The translations under genes were made by a program, and so were the position numbers. This document shows, piece after piece, positions 8,262-17,027 of a DNA stretch of 64,000 bases. Source of the stretch: Xylanivirga thermophila. Lineage in GTDB: Bacteria > Bacillota > Clostridia > Caldicoprobacterales > Xylanivirgaceae. The first letter of the stretch is position 1; the number at the start of each line of letters is the position of its first letter. The DNA lies in contig NZ_RXHQ01000001.1 in assembly GCF_004138105.1 (NCBI RefSeq), positions 1 to 64,000 of the forward strand. Reading direction: 5' to 3'. The notes below the pieces were generated by a model. That model was not told where the DNA came from. It saw nothing but the letters and a program-made list of their open reading frames with translations, and did no database searches.

Positions 8262-9839
8262 TTATTCCACTATATTGACTTCGTGTAGGAATCTATTAAA
8301 TGCATTACGACCTTTTCTATCTGTTTTGAATACCCCTGCGTGATGGAGTACTCTTAGGCATTTTTCTCCCACTTCATCATGCAATACCTCTAAGGCTTCA
8401 TTTTCACTCAATGCGGTACCATATTTATCTATCAAGGCTTGTATCCATTTACTATGTTTATAGAGCGGGCTATCCTTTGATGTTATAAACTGCTTTTCCG
8501 CTGAGGATTTTCCATTTAATATATCGGCTATATCGGACAGTTCATTTTGCAGTCTGCCTGGGAGTATAAAAAGTCCCATTACTTCGATTAGGCCTATGTT
8601 TTCCTTTTTGATGTGATGGAGTTCTTCATGGGGGTGGAATATGCCCATTGGGTGATCTTCATTGGCTCTGTTATTTCTAAATACCAGATCAAGCTCAAAT
8701 AAGCCATCTTTATTTATTCTAGCTATGGGTGTGATGGTATTGTGTGGTATGGTATTGCCAGCTTTATCTTTGGTATATGCGAGGATCTCTGCATCTTTAT
8801 CGCTATACTCCCGCCATTTTGCGAGTATATCTCCTGCTAGTTCTATAAGGGGTTCCTTTTGTATGCAGCTAATACGCAATACCGACATAGGCCACTTTAC
8901 TACGCCTATATTTACATTTGGATACCCATCACACTTTAGTGTGTATTCTACAGGTGCCTTTTCCATGGGAAATATATGATTTCCACCTTGAAAATGATCA
9001 TGGTTTAATATAGAGCCCCCTACTACTGGTAGATCTGCGTTTGACCCGATAAAATAGTGGGGGAAATATTCTAGAAAATCAAAAAGTCTGGCGAATGTAC
9101 CTTTGCTTATCTTCATGGGTACATGCTTTTCATAGAAGACTATGCAGTGCTGATTATAGTATACATAGGGTGAATATTGAAAATACCAGTTTTCATCCTC
9201 TAGCCTTAGGGGTAATGTCCTTAGGGTCTGTCTGGCAGGATGGTTTACCCTCCCGGCATAGCCTACATTTTGAGGGCATAACAGGCACTTTGGATATCCT
9301 ACCTGAGGTGCCGATTTTAATGCTGCAATCTCCTTTGGATCCTTTTCAGGTTTGGTGAGATTTATGGTGATTTCAAGCTCGCCATAATCACTTTCATATT
9401 CCCATTTGATATTCTTTGCAATCCTATCTACCCTTATATAATCGGATTTTTGACATAGATTATAGAAATCATCGGTAGCTGCTTTGATACCTTTTTCCTT
9501 TTTTACATTTCGAAACTTTTCAAATACCTGTGATGGTTTAGGTGTTATAATGCCCATTATCCGAGTATCAAAAAGATCCCTATATGTATTCGTGTTTTCT
9601 GGTATAAGTTTTTTTTCATAGGCATAGTCAAGTAGCTGTGTAAGTATCGGTGTGGCTGTTTGAGGTACTTCTATGCTGTTTAAATCTATTTCTCCTTCAT
9701 ATGGTTGTTCTAAGCATAACAGATCAAGCAATTGATTACGGGTATATACAACATCCCATTCCTGTATCATATGGTTTTGGAGGGCAAATGCTAATAAATG
9801 CTCTACTGAAAGGGCAGCTTTATTTTGTATATCATTCAT
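8262..9839 (-). CDS. galT: UDP-glucose:hexose-1-phosphate uridylyltransferase (class II GalT)
   Basis: The Leloir-pathway enzyme exchanging UDP-glucose and galactose 1-phosphate for glucose 1-phosphate and UDP-galactose. The 525-residue length and the NHDHFQGGNHIFPM block identify the long Firmicutes GalT form, distinct from the roughly 350-residue E. coli type. The start ATG has AAGGAG about 10 nt upstream. The gene diverges from galE-galK across a 181-bp region packed with promoters and a palindrome, so all three gal genes are probably induced together. Confidence 0.94.
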   Translation of the reverse strand: MNDIQNKAALSVEHLLAFALQNHMIQEWDVVYTRNQLLDLLCLEQPYEGEIDLNSIEVPQTATPILTQLLDYAYEKKLIPENTNTYRDLFDTRIMGIITPKPSQVFEKFRNVKKEKGIKAATDDFYNLCQKSDYIRVDRIAKNIKWEYESDYGELEITINLTKPEKDPKEIAALKSAPQVGYPKCLLCPQNVGYAGRVNHPARQTLRTLPLRLEDENWYFQYSPYVYYNQHCIVFYEKHVPMKISKGTFARLFDFLEYFPHYFIGSNADLPVVGGSILNHDHFQGGNHIFPMEKAPVEYTLKCDGYPNVNIGVVKWPMSVLRISCIQKEPLIELAGDILAKWREYSDKDAEILAYTKDKAGNTIPHNTITPIARINKDGLFELDLVFRNNRANEDHPMGIFHPHEELHHIKKENIGLIEVMGLFILPGRLQNELSDIADILNGKSSAEKQFITSKDSPLYKHSKWIQALIDKYGTALSENEALEVLHDEVGEKCLRVLHHAGVFKTDRKGRNAFNRFLHEVNIVE

Positions 9840-9905
9840 TTATGTAACACTCCTTCTATTAACCTTATCAAAATTACAGATAATATGACCTTTATATACA
9901 ATCTA

Positions 9906-9934
9906 ATTATATAGTTTAAACTATATATATGCAA
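9906..9934 (-). promoter_or_regulatory. galT promoter
   Basis: On the minus strand TTGCAT (9934-9929), a 17-nt spacer and a perfect TATAAT (9911-9906). The spacer is almost entirely occupied by the palindrome listed separately. Confidence 0.6.
9908..9927. promoter_or_regulatory. 20-bp palindromic operator candidate in the gal intergenic region
   Basis: TATATAGTTTAAACTATATA is a perfect 20-bp palindrome lying between the -35 and -10 of galT. A partial copy, TATAGTTTGAATA at 9945-9957, overlaps the galE -35. A repressor binding both would shut the divergent promoters at once. I do not recognise the cognate regulator and none is encoded next to it. Confidence 0.55.
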
Positions 9935-9950
9935 TGGATAAAGATATAGT

Positions 9951-9979
9951 TTGAATAAATATCCGTATAGGCTTATAAT
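9951..9979 (+). promoter_or_regulatory. galE-galK promoter
   Basis: TTGAAT (9951-9956), a 17-nt spacer and TATAAT (9974-9979), about 40 nt before the galE start. Confidence 0.65.
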
Positions 9980-10020
9980 TTATATGGAATGTAAAGAAGC
10001 TTAAGAAAGGAGAATGGTCT

Positions 10021-11010
10021 ATGGCAATATTGGTAACAGGTGGAGCAGGGTATATAGGCAGCCATACAGTTAAGGAATTAAAGGATCGTGGAAGAGAAGT
10101 TGTGGTATATGATAATTTAAGTAGGGGACATAGGGATGCCGTGGGGGAGGTTCCACTCATAGTGGCGGATCTTATGGATTCAAAAGTGCTTGCAAAGACA
10201 ATTGAAGATTATAATATAGACTCAGTTGTGCATTTTGCCGCTGAAAGTCAGGTAGGAGAGTCCATGCAAAACCCGCAAAAATATTATCTCAATAATGTAT
10301 CGGGTACGTTAAATCTTTTAAAGGTTATGCTGGATAAGGATGTAAAAAACATAGTGTTTTCATCCACTGCGGCAACATATGGAGAGCCTGAAGAGGTGCC
10401 AATAACTGAAAACTGTCCTAAAAATCCTACAAATGTATATGGTAGAACAAAACTTATGATAGAGCATATATTATCCGATTATGACAGGGCATATGGTTTG
10501 AAATATGTAGCCCTTAGATATTTTAATGCAGCTGGGGCACATATAAGCGGGGAGATAGGGGAGGATCATGCACCTGAGACACATCTTATTCCCATAATAA
10601 TGGAGGTACTACTTGGTAAAAGGGATAAGCTTAGCATATTTGGCACAGATTATGCTACGGAAGATGGCACATGCATAAGGGATTATATACATGTTACCGA
10701 TTTGGCACAGGCCCATATACTGGCTTTGGACTGGCTAAAGTCAGGTAATCCTTCAAGGGCATATAACCTTGGAAATGGAAATGGTTTTTCCGTAAAACAG
10801 GTAGTGGATACGGTTGAGCGTGTTACAGGGCGGGAGATACCTGTAGAGTATGCCAAAAGGCGAGCAGGGGATCCGGCAGTGCTTATAGCCAGTTCTCAAA
10901 AGGTGCGTGATGAACTTAAATGGCAGCCCCAATTTGATGATCTAGATACTATAATATCTACAGCATGGAAGTGGCATTCTAATCATCCAAATGGCTATGA
11001 AGGGAGGTAG
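10021..11010 (+). CDS. galE: UDP-glucose 4-epimerase
   Basis: An NAD-dependent extended short-chain dehydrogenase interconverting UDP-galactose and UDP-glucose. The 329-residue protein has the Rossmann motif TGGAGYIGSH at 6-15, the catalytic Ser/Thr in FSSTAATYG and the YxxxK pair in VYGRTK. The ATG follows AGAAAGGAG. galK begins 5 nt after its stop and the two are clearly one operon. The gene supplies UDP-sugars for both galactose breakdown and envelope glycans. Confidence 0.96.
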   Translation: MAILVTGGAGYIGSHTVKELKDRGREVVVYDNLSRGHRDAVGEVPLIVADLMDSKVLAKTIEDYNIDSVVHFAAESQVGESMQNPQKYYLNNVSGTLNLLKVMLDKDVKNIVFSSTAATYGEPEEVPITENCPKNPTNVYGRTKLMIEHILSDYDRAYGLKYVALRYFNAAGAHISGEIGEDHAPETHLIPIIMEVLLGKRDKLSIFGTDYATEDGTCIRDYIHVTDLAQAHILALDWLKSGNPSRAYNLGNGNGFSVKQVVDTVERVTGREIPVEYAKRRAGDPAVLIASSQKVRDELKWQPQFDDLDTIISTAWKWHSNHPNGYEGR

Positions 11011-11015
11011 TGTAG

Positions 11016-12311
11016 ATGCCATCATTTGTTGAAAATATAAACAGGTTAAATGATGAAAAGACCAGAAAACTATTTAAAACCCTTTATGGGGATTGTGCAA
11101 ATGTAATAGATGCGCAAATCGATCGTTATAAAGGGGATGTTAAAAGATATGGCGAGCTTTTTTCACAGGATGATGATATAGAAATTTTCAGCACACCCGG
11201 GCGTACTGAAATAGGAGGAAATCATACAGATCATAATCATGGCAAGGTATTGGCGGCGGGAGTAGATTTAGATTCTGTAGGCATAGCTGCAAAGACCGAT
11301 GATAATATTATAAAGGTTTATTCAAAGGGTTATGATACTCCATTTGTAGTTGATATATCAGATTTAGATGTGGTAGAAGAAGAAAAGGGGACAACCAATG
11401 CCCTAATAAGGGGTGTAGCTGCTGGGATAAAAGAGAGAGGCTATACTATCGGTGGATTTAATGCATATATGGATAGTAGAGTATTACCAGGATCTGGCCT
11501 TAGTTCATCTGCATCCATTGAAGTGTTGCTAGGCACTATGATGGGATATCTATATAATGATGGAACTATAGACGCTAAGGAACTTGCCATGATTGGACAA
11601 TATGCCGAGAACAAACATTTTGGTAAGCCCTGTGGACTTATGGATCAGATGGCCTGTGCAGTAGGGGGATTTGTGAATATAGATTTTAAGGAAGCAAACC
11701 GTCCTATTGTAAATAAGATAGATTTTGATTTTGCATCTAGAGGATATAGTCTATTGGTAGTTGATACAGGGGGAAATCATTCGGATCTTACCGCTGATTA
11801 TGCAGCTGTTCCCGAGGAGATGAAGGCAGTTGCTAGAGCATTAGGTGGGGATGTATGCCGTGAATTTTCCATGGACCAGTTAATTGGAAATATAAAGAGA
11901 TTGCGTACTGAAGTGGGAGATAGGGCTATACTTAGGGCAATGCACTTTTTCTCCGAGAACGAAAGGGTGGATAGACAGGTCGAAGCCCTAGAACAAGGTG
12001 ATTTTGATCGGTTTTTAGATCTGATTTTACAGTCGGGAAGCAGTTCATGGAGATGGCTACAGAACTGTTATGCAACTCATAATCCTGAAGAACAGGGGAT
12101 TACATTGGCACTGGCATTGACTGAACAGTTTGTCATGGAGCATGGATACAAGGCTGCATACAGGGTGCATGGAGGAGGTTTCGCAGGTACTATGCAAGCG
12201 TTCCTGCCAAATGAGGGCATAAAAGCATACATATCACTTATGGAACAGATATTTGGAGAGGATTGTGTCACTGTTTTAGGTATTAGGCCACATGGAACAC
12301 TAAAAATTTAA
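11016..12311 (+). CDS. galK: Galactokinase
   Basis: A GHMP-family kinase phosphorylating galactose at C1 with ATP. The galactokinase signature GRTEIGGNHTDHNHG, the phosphate-binding PGSGLSSSAS and the C-terminal GHMP motif HGGGFAGTMQAF appear in order. At 431 residues it is slightly longer than typical (about 390) because of an N-terminal extension rich in charged residues. AGGGAGG just before the start overlaps the galE stop. With galE and galT it completes the Leloir pathway; no galactose mutarotase or transporter is adjacent. Confidence 0.95.
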   Translation: MPSFVENINRLNDEKTRKLFKTLYGDCANVIDAQIDRYKGDVKRYGELFSQDDDIEIFSTPGRTEIGGNHTDHNHGKVLAAGVDLDSVGIAAKTDDNIIKVYSKGYDTPFVVDISDLDVVEEEKGTTNALIRGVAAGIKERGYTIGGFNAYMDSRVLPGSGLSSSASIEVLLGTMMGYLYNDGTIDAKELAMIGQYAENKHFGKPCGLMDQMACAVGGFVNIDFKEANRPIVNKIDFDFASRGYSLLVVDTGGNHSDLTADYAAVPEEMKAVARALGGDVCREFSMDQLIGNIKRLRTEVGDRAILRAMHFFSENERVDRQVEALEQGDFDRFLDLILQSGSSSWRWLQNCYATHNPEEQGITLALALTEQFVMEHGYKAAYRVHGGGFAGTMQAFLPNEGIKAYISLMEQIFGEDCVTVLGIRPHGTLKI

Positions 12312-12361
12312 GAAATATGATCATAAAATAAGGAAAAGTATAGAATATATATATATTTGTA

Positions 12362-12390
12362 GGGGATAGGCTATTTTAAGGTCTATCCCC
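12362..12390 (+). terminator. Probable terminator after galK
   Basis: GGGGATAG (12362-12369) pairs with CTATCCCC (12383-12390). The T-run comes only after a short purine stretch, so efficiency is uncertain. Confidence 0.45.
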
Positions 12391-12412
12391 ATTTAAAGGG
12401 TTTTTATTGACT

Positions 12413-12441
12413 TTGACTTACTTTGACCTTCGTCCTATAAT
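12413..12441 (+). promoter_or_regulatory. Promoter of the first hsp20 gene
   Basis: TTGACT (12413-12418), a 17-nt spacer and TATAAT (12436-12441), a strong vegetative promoter. Three TTGAC repeats occur between 12407 and 12428. No CIRCE (HrcA) inverted repeat is present. Confidence 0.7.
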
Positions 12442-12487
12442 GAATATGTAAAAGGAAATAAGGAATATAAAGAAAGGAGAGATTATA

Positions 12488-12943
12488 ATGAGAGACAGAG
12501 ATATGATGCCTATCAGAAGGAGAAGGGGAGGGATTGCTCCATATGATCTATTCAATGATTTTATGAATATGAACTGGATGGACGAATTTTTTAACGATGA
12601 TTTTTTTCCAAGCTTTTCTAATAGCGTTAGGACGGATATAAAGGAAAACGATAAGGAATATGTAATGGAAGCAGAATTACCGGGTTTTGACAAGAAGGAT
12701 ATAGAGATAGAATTAGTAGATGACAGGCTTGTTATAAAAGCAAAACATGACGATGATTCAATAGATGAAGGAGAAAATTACTTAAGGCGGGAGAGGGTAT
12801 TTGGCGAATTTTGCAGGAGCTTTTCGTTAAGGGACATAAAAAATGAAGAAGTGACGGCAGAGTATACAAATGGTATATTGAAAGTAGTGCTCCCCAAAAC
12901 AGATGAATCTAAGAGTAGAAGTAGAAAGATCGATATTCAATAA
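12488..12943 (+). CDS. Small heat-shock protein, Hsp20/alpha-crystallin family
   Basis: A 151-residue ATP-independent holdase chaperone. A variable N-terminus (MRDRDMMPIRRRRGG, then an aromatic Met/Phe/Asp-rich part) precedes the alpha-crystallin domain (about 52-140, with AELPGFDKKDIEIE and the conserved YTNGILKVVLPK near the end). AGAAAGGAGAG precedes the ATG. A paralogue follows 72 nt downstream under its own promoter; both begin with almost the same ten residues, which points to tandem duplication. Confidence 0.92.
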   Translation: MRDRDMMPIRRRRGGIAPYDLFNDFMNMNWMDEFFNDDFFPSFSNSVRTDIKENDKEYVMEAELPGFDKKDIEIELVDDRLVIKAKHDDDSIDEGENYLRRERVFGEFCRSFSLRDIKNEEVTAEYTNGILKVVLPKTDESKSRSRKIDIQ

Positions 12944-12965
12944 AAATTTTCTAACATAAATCTGT

Positions 12966-12993
12966 TTGTATGGGGAATAACTAAGGTTATAAT
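12966..12993 (+). promoter_or_regulatory. Promoter of the second hsp20 gene
   Basis: TTGTAT (12966-12971), a 16-nt spacer and TATAAT (12988-12993), wholly inside the 72-nt gap between the paralogues. Confidence 0.6.
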
Positions 12994-13015
12994 ACAAAAA
13001 AGGAAGGGAAAATAT

Positions 13016-13456
13016 ATGAGAGATCGAGATATGCTTCCTATAAGAAGGCGAAGAAGTGGTGCTTCCCCATACGATCTATTCAAGGATTTTGTCAATATGG
13101 ATTGGGTAGATGATATGGTTGGTAGTTTTGGCAGCAGTATAAGAACAGATGTACGCGAAACGGAGAATGAATATATAGTAGATGCTGAAATGCCTGGATT
13201 CAACAAAGAAGATATAGAAGTAGAGATTTTCGATGAAAGGCTGACAGTTAGGGCTAAAAGGCATGAAGATAGGGATGAAGAAGGACAAAGTTATCTAAGG
13301 CGTGAGAGACGTTATGGAGAAGTGGCTAGGAGTTTTTCATTGCAAGGAATAAAAAACGATGGAGTAACAGCTCAATATGACAATGGGATATTGAGAATTG
13401 TACTCCCGAAAACTGAGGAAGCTAAGAGAAAAGGTACAAAAATTGATATTCAATAG
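13016..13456 (+). CDS. Small heat-shock protein, Hsp20/alpha-crystallin family (second copy)
   Basis: A 146-residue paralogue of the preceding gene. The alpha-crystallin domain carries AEMPGFNKEDIEVE and ends with the YDNGILRIVLPK signature. The N-terminal Arg-rich start is nearly identical to the first copy, but the following segment is shorter and less aromatic, so the two may form mixed oligomers with different client ranges (inference). AAGGAAGGG supports the ATG. Confidence 0.92.
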   Translation: MRDRDMLPIRRRRSGASPYDLFKDFVNMDWVDDMVGSFGSSIRTDVRETENEYIVDAEMPGFNKEDIEVEIFDERLTVRAKRHEDRDEEGQSYLRRERRYGEVARSFSLQGIKNDGVTAQYDNGILRIVLPKTEEAKRKGTKIDIQ

Positions 13457-13473
13457 CAATTTAGCTCCAATTA

Positions 13474-13510
13474 AAAAAAGGCTGGGATCTTGTAAAAGTC
13501 CCAGCCTTTT
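13474..13510. terminator. Bidirectional terminator between hsp20 and the transglycosylase gene
   Basis: AAAAGGCTGGGA (13476-13487) pairs perfectly with TCCCAGCCTTTT (13499-13510). A and T tracts flank both sides, and the stop codon of the minus-strand gene overlaps the stem. Confidence 0.85.
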
Positions 13511-14321
13511 AGAATTCATCCATGTATTTGTGAATTTTATTTATGTAATTTTGTGTTTCCTTTGGCAATTTAGAAAATTGGGTAGGATCATTAAGATCAG
13601 TTATGCCAAGATTTTTTAGCCTGTTAGGTCCACAGTTGTACGCTGCTAAAGCCATATCCATATCTCCATTGTATCTTTGGAGTTGATATGAAATATATCT
13701 AATACCTCCATCTATATTTTGCATGGGATCAAAGGGATCTGTAACCCCTAAACCCTTTGCTGTAGCCGGCATAAGCTGCATAATTCCCATTGCTCCCGCC
13801 TTTGAGACAACGTTAGGATTAAAATTCGACTCTGCTTTGGCCACCGACTTTGCAAGGGTAGGGTCTATTCCATATTTGTTTGCAGATTGTTCTACAAGTG
13901 ATATATAATAATTTTTTTCTAGCCCGGTTTTCATAATGTTGTTTGTTATGTTTGATAAACCAACGGCTCCCATCAGCCCGGTAAGCAAGTTACTGTCGCT
14001 TCCCAAACCATATGGATTGGATGATTCAGATTCGGATGAAAGTTGCATATTACCAAGCATATTGGACATGGTATATGCAGTAAGGGCATCTTTTAGCATA
14101 TTATTAAAGGATGGATTTGTAGCAGTAGTGTTGAAATTAGTTTTATTAGAAGATGTTTCAATATCTTTTGTCCCTTCCATATCATCTGTCCTATCATTTT
14201 TTAAATAATCTTTTTCCGACCTATTAGACGTATGTAGTATATTTACACTGTTTGGAAGTCTGCTCTGTACTTCCAAAACTTTTTGTCTCATAATATCCGA
14301 AACCGATGCTATACCTGTCAC
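13509..14321 (-). CDS. Lytic transglycosylase (SLT domain)
   Basis: A peptidoglycan-cleaving enzyme of 270 residues. The first 130 residues are polar, Ser/Asn-rich and of low complexity, with no obvious signal peptide. The SLT domain (about 140-260) holds the catalytic Glu164 (KAESNFNP), GAMGIMQLMPATA and the ALAAYNCGP motif. The start is GTG with AGGGGTGAG upstream. N-termini like this occur in non-secreted or flagellar-type transglycosylases, but no flagellar genes are nearby, so that is only an inference. A second SLT protein with a membrane anchor lies at 46126-46695. Confidence 0.88.
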   Translation of the reverse strand: MTGIASVSDIMRQKVLEVQSRLPNSVNILHTSNRSEKDYLKNDRTDDMEGTKDIETSSNKTNFNTTATNPSFNNMLKDALTAYTMSNMLGNMQLSSESESSNPYGLGSDSNLLTGLMGAVGLSNITNNIMKTGLEKNYYISLVEQSANKYGIDPTLAKSVAKAESNFNPNVVSKAGAMGIMQLMPATAKGLGVTDPFDPMQNIDGGIRYISYQLQRYNGDMDMALAAYNCGPNRLKNLGITDLNDPTQFSKLPKETQNYINKIHKYMDEF

Positions 14322-14362
14322 AATCTCACCCCTAAATAGTTATCATTTTGATATATAAGATA

Positions 14363-14391
14363 AGTATATATTTTTTGATATGGAATAACAA
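14363..14391 (-). promoter_or_regulatory. Promoter of the lytic transglycosylase gene
   Basis: On the minus strand TTGTTA (14391-14386), a 17-nt spacer and TATACT (14368-14363). Confidence 0.5.
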
Positions 14392-14454
14392 GGGGACATT
14401 TTTACTAACTTTAATTTGCAACTTATATAATCCAAATAAAAAATGATAGAAATC

Positions 14455-14484
14455 TTGCAAAGATGATGCTTTAGATGTTAAAAT
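14455..14484 (+). promoter_or_regulatory. Promoter of the ABC-2 exporter operon
   Basis: TTGCAA (14455-14460), an 18-nt spacer and TAAAAT (14479-14484). A GTTAAA...TTTAAC inverted repeat overlaps and follows the -10 and could be an operator. Confidence 0.45.
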
Positions 14485-14546
14485 AAAAACAATTGTTTAA
14501 CTTAAAATAGCAAAGGGATATTTAATTAGATGTGGAGGAGAAAAAT

Positions 14547-15311
14547 ATGAGTGAGATTTCTATTTCAGCGAAGGACTTAACAAAAAAGTTCGGTGATTTT
14601 ACTGCAGTGGATCATGTAAATCTGGAGGTAAAAAGAGGAGAAATTTATGGATTCCTTGGGCCAAACGGTGCAGGCAAGACTACAACTATAAAAATGTTAA
14701 CTGGCACCCTAACCCCTACTGATGGGGATATATCTATTTTAGACATGGATATGTCAAAAGATGATATTAAAATCAAGAAAATGATGGGGGTAGTACCGGA
14801 TGAACCCAAGATGTATGAAGGACTTCGTGGTAAGGAATTCTTGGACTTTATAATAGGTGTATACAAGCTAGATAAGGGAGAAGTGTTGCCTAGGATACAA
14901 GAACTATCGAGCGCATTTGGAATAAATTTTTTAGAGGATTATATAGGTGATTACTCCCATGGCATGAGTCAAAAACTTATGCTTTTATCTGTGCTTATGC
15001 GTCATCCTAAGGTCATGTTTTTGGATGAGCCAACTGTTGGTCTAGATGCACGTGCAGCTCGAATTTTAAAAGAGCTCCTAAATAAATATGCCATGGAGGG
15101 TTCTACTATTTTTTTAACTACCCATGTACTGGAAATTGCAGAAAAGATGTGTGATAGGATAGGCATAATAAATAAAGGCGGGTTGATAGCAGAAGGCACT
15201 TTAGACGAAATTAGAAATCTAAGTAGGGAAGGATATACCAGTTTAGAGGATCTATTCTTAGAACTTACCGGAAATGGAGATGTGGAAGAAGTTGTGGAGG
15301 CTTTAAAATGA
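14547..15311 (+). CDS. ABC exporter ATP-binding protein (ABC-2 type)
   Basis: A 254-residue nucleotide-binding subunit with Walker A GPNGAGKTT (38-46), signature SHGMSQK (about 137-143) and Walker B VMFLDEP (156-162). The start is ATG at 14547 because GGAGGAG (14534-14540) sits 6 nt upstream; the in-frame GTG at 14532 overlaps that binding site. It overlaps the permease gene by ATGA (15308-15311). The pair resembles the antibiotic/Na+ exporter (CcmA-like) group; the substrate is unknown. Confidence 0.9.
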   Translation: MSEISISAKDLTKKFGDFTAVDHVNLEVKRGEIYGFLGPNGAGKTTTIKMLTGTLTPTDGDISILDMDMSKDDIKIKKMMGVVPDEPKMYEGLRGKEFLDFIIGVYKLDKGEVLPRIQELSSAFGINFLEDYIGDYSHGMSQKLMLLSVLMRHPKVMFLDEPTVGLDARAARILKELLNKYAMEGSTIFLTTHVLEIAEKMCDRIGIINKGGLIAEGTLDEIRNLSREGYTSLEDLFLELTGNGDVEEVVEALK

Positions 15312-16864
15312 ACAATTTAAGACTTTTATTCAAATATGCTACAAAGACTTATAAGATTAAGAAAAAGAAGGCCACTTCAGGTGGATTTTTAGGTTGGATC
15401 CTGACAATAATTATCTTAGCTGCCATTGCATTGCCTATGACTTTGATGTTTTATGAGATGTTCAAAATGATGGCAGTACCTGTATCACAATTTGGACTGT
15501 CCTATTCAGGCTATTTAGCGGATGTATATATGTTTCTATTTCCAGTTACATTTGGTTTGATGCTCATTTTGACATTGGTGCCGAGTATTATATTTAATGT
15601 ATTCGAATCGGATGATTTAACTTTTTTGCTGAGTTTACCCATAAAAAAATGGGAAGTATTCGTATTTAAGGCCTCAGTGGGATTGTCAGGCGGTTTTTTA
15701 CCACTGCTTATGCTGGGGATTAGCGGCATATGTTATGCTGTTGCATTGAAGCTTAATATATTTTTAGCTGTATTTGGTATGCTCTTGCTTTTGGTATTTA
15801 TTTTTCTCTTTTCATTGACAATCGGGGCTATTATGACCCGGTTTATTAGTAAATCTACAGCGCGTATAGCATCACAAATTTTTTTATATGTGAGTGTTAT
15901 AGCATATGTTATTATTATGAATGTACTTCCACGGCAGGCAGAAAATATGGAAGCGATTATAGAAGGCTTTGGAAGCGTATTTAGTGTGCTGGAGGGTAAA
16001 CATGCATGGTTATTGCCATTTAATTGGGGATTATATGCAGTAAAGGGGGATATCCGAGTTTTTGGTATATTAGGTTTTCTTTGTATAATGCTTATCTTTA
16101 TAGTTATGAAGATATCTAATGTTACCAATATGGCAAGTGGCCGGAGCAAGACAAAAAAGAGTTATAGAATGGAGATTTCCCGCTACCCTATAGTAAAAAA
16201 AGAGATACGACTTATTTTTAGAAATCCCCAAAACGTTTTTAGCATATCATATGCCATCATATTTCCAGTTGTAATGGCATATGTAAATAAATCTGCCATG
16301 AGTGGTGCTATGTTTGTCGGTATATTTGCTGCAATATATGCAGCAAATCTAGCTTTGCAGCTAATAGCGGAGGAAAAAAAGATCTGGCCTATGCCTAAGC
16401 TATTGCCAATTGACATGGGAAGAACTTTGCAATATAAGGCAGCTATACCTGCCATGATATTTACATTGGGATATGGTGTGGTTCTATTGTTTTCATATTT
16501 TATGCTGAATATGAATCCACTTATGTTTTTAAGCATTATTCCAATGACTGCTGTTCTATTATATTCATCACTTTTTGGATTGAGTCTATTCTTAAATGAT
16601 CCTCAAAGGGGGATGACGGGAAAAACTATAGCATTTAAGTTTAAGGAAGCCCTTATGCTTGAGTTTAATACAATGCTCTTAGCCTTTGGCATTATATTCC
16701 CATTTAATATGTTAAGTGAAGGGGGACTGTTAGAAGTTCTCATGGGGGAATGGTGGTATAAGCTTATAGCGATAGGTCTGCCATGGATCATAATGGTAAT
16801 AGTTATCTTCCTTGTCAAAAGGACGTTTAGAAAAATAAATATGAAGGTAGGCGCTTGGGAATAG
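15308..16864 (+). CDS. ABC-2 type exporter permease
   Basis: A 518-residue integral membrane partner of the preceding ATPase, with about twelve hydrophobic segments in two blocks separated by a hydrophilic loop (about 275-310, Lys/Arg-rich). No conserved catalytic motif is expected for this family. Its start lies within the ATPase stop, indicating translational coupling and one-to-one stoichiometry. The short basic N-terminus before the first helix favours a cytoplasmic start. Substrate unknown. Confidence 0.85.
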   Translation: MNNLRLLFKYATKTYKIKKKKATSGGFLGWILTIIILAAIALPMTLMFYEMFKMMAVPVSQFGLSYSGYLADVYMFLFPVTFGLMLILTLVPSIIFNVFESDDLTFLLSLPIKKWEVFVFKASVGLSGGFLPLLMLGISGICYAVALKLNIFLAVFGMLLLLVFIFLFSLTIGAIMTRFISKSTARIASQIFLYVSVIAYVIIMNVLPRQAENMEAIIEGFGSVFSVLEGKHAWLLPFNWGLYAVKGDIRVFGILGFLCIMLIFIVMKISNVTNMASGRSKTKKSYRMEISRYPIVKKEIRLIFRNPQNVFSISYAIIFPVVMAYVNKSAMSGAMFVGIFAAIYAANLALQLIAEEKKIWPMPKLLPIDMGRTLQYKAAIPAMIFTLGYGVVLLFSYFMLNMNPLMFLSIIPMTAVLLYSSLFGLSLFLNDPQRGMTGKTIAFKFKEALMLEFNTMLLAFGIIFPFNMLSEGGLLEVLMGEWWYKLIAIGLPWIIMVIVIFLVKRTFRKINMKVGAWE

Positions 16865-16889
16865 GTACTTATCTTTGCATATAGCAATG

Positions 16890-16920
16890 AAGCCTTAGTA
16901 GAGATACTGGGGCTTTATTT
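16890..16920 (+). terminator. Probable terminator after the ABC exporter
   Basis: An 11-bp stem with two G-U pairs: AAGCCTTAGTA, loop GAGA, TACTGGGGCTT (16890-16915), followed by TATTT. Confidence 0.6.
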
Positions 16921-17027
16921 ATGCTTACAAAAATGTAATTATCCTTATGGCTAAATATTAAAATTAGAATAAAAACCTCTATAATTGGGTCTATTAATAT
17001 AGAAAAGATTAAGTTTGAGGTGATAAT

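Noticed and set aside
12400-12487. CIRCE element before hsp20
   Set aside because: No TTAGCACTC/GAGTGCTAA inverted repeat is present.
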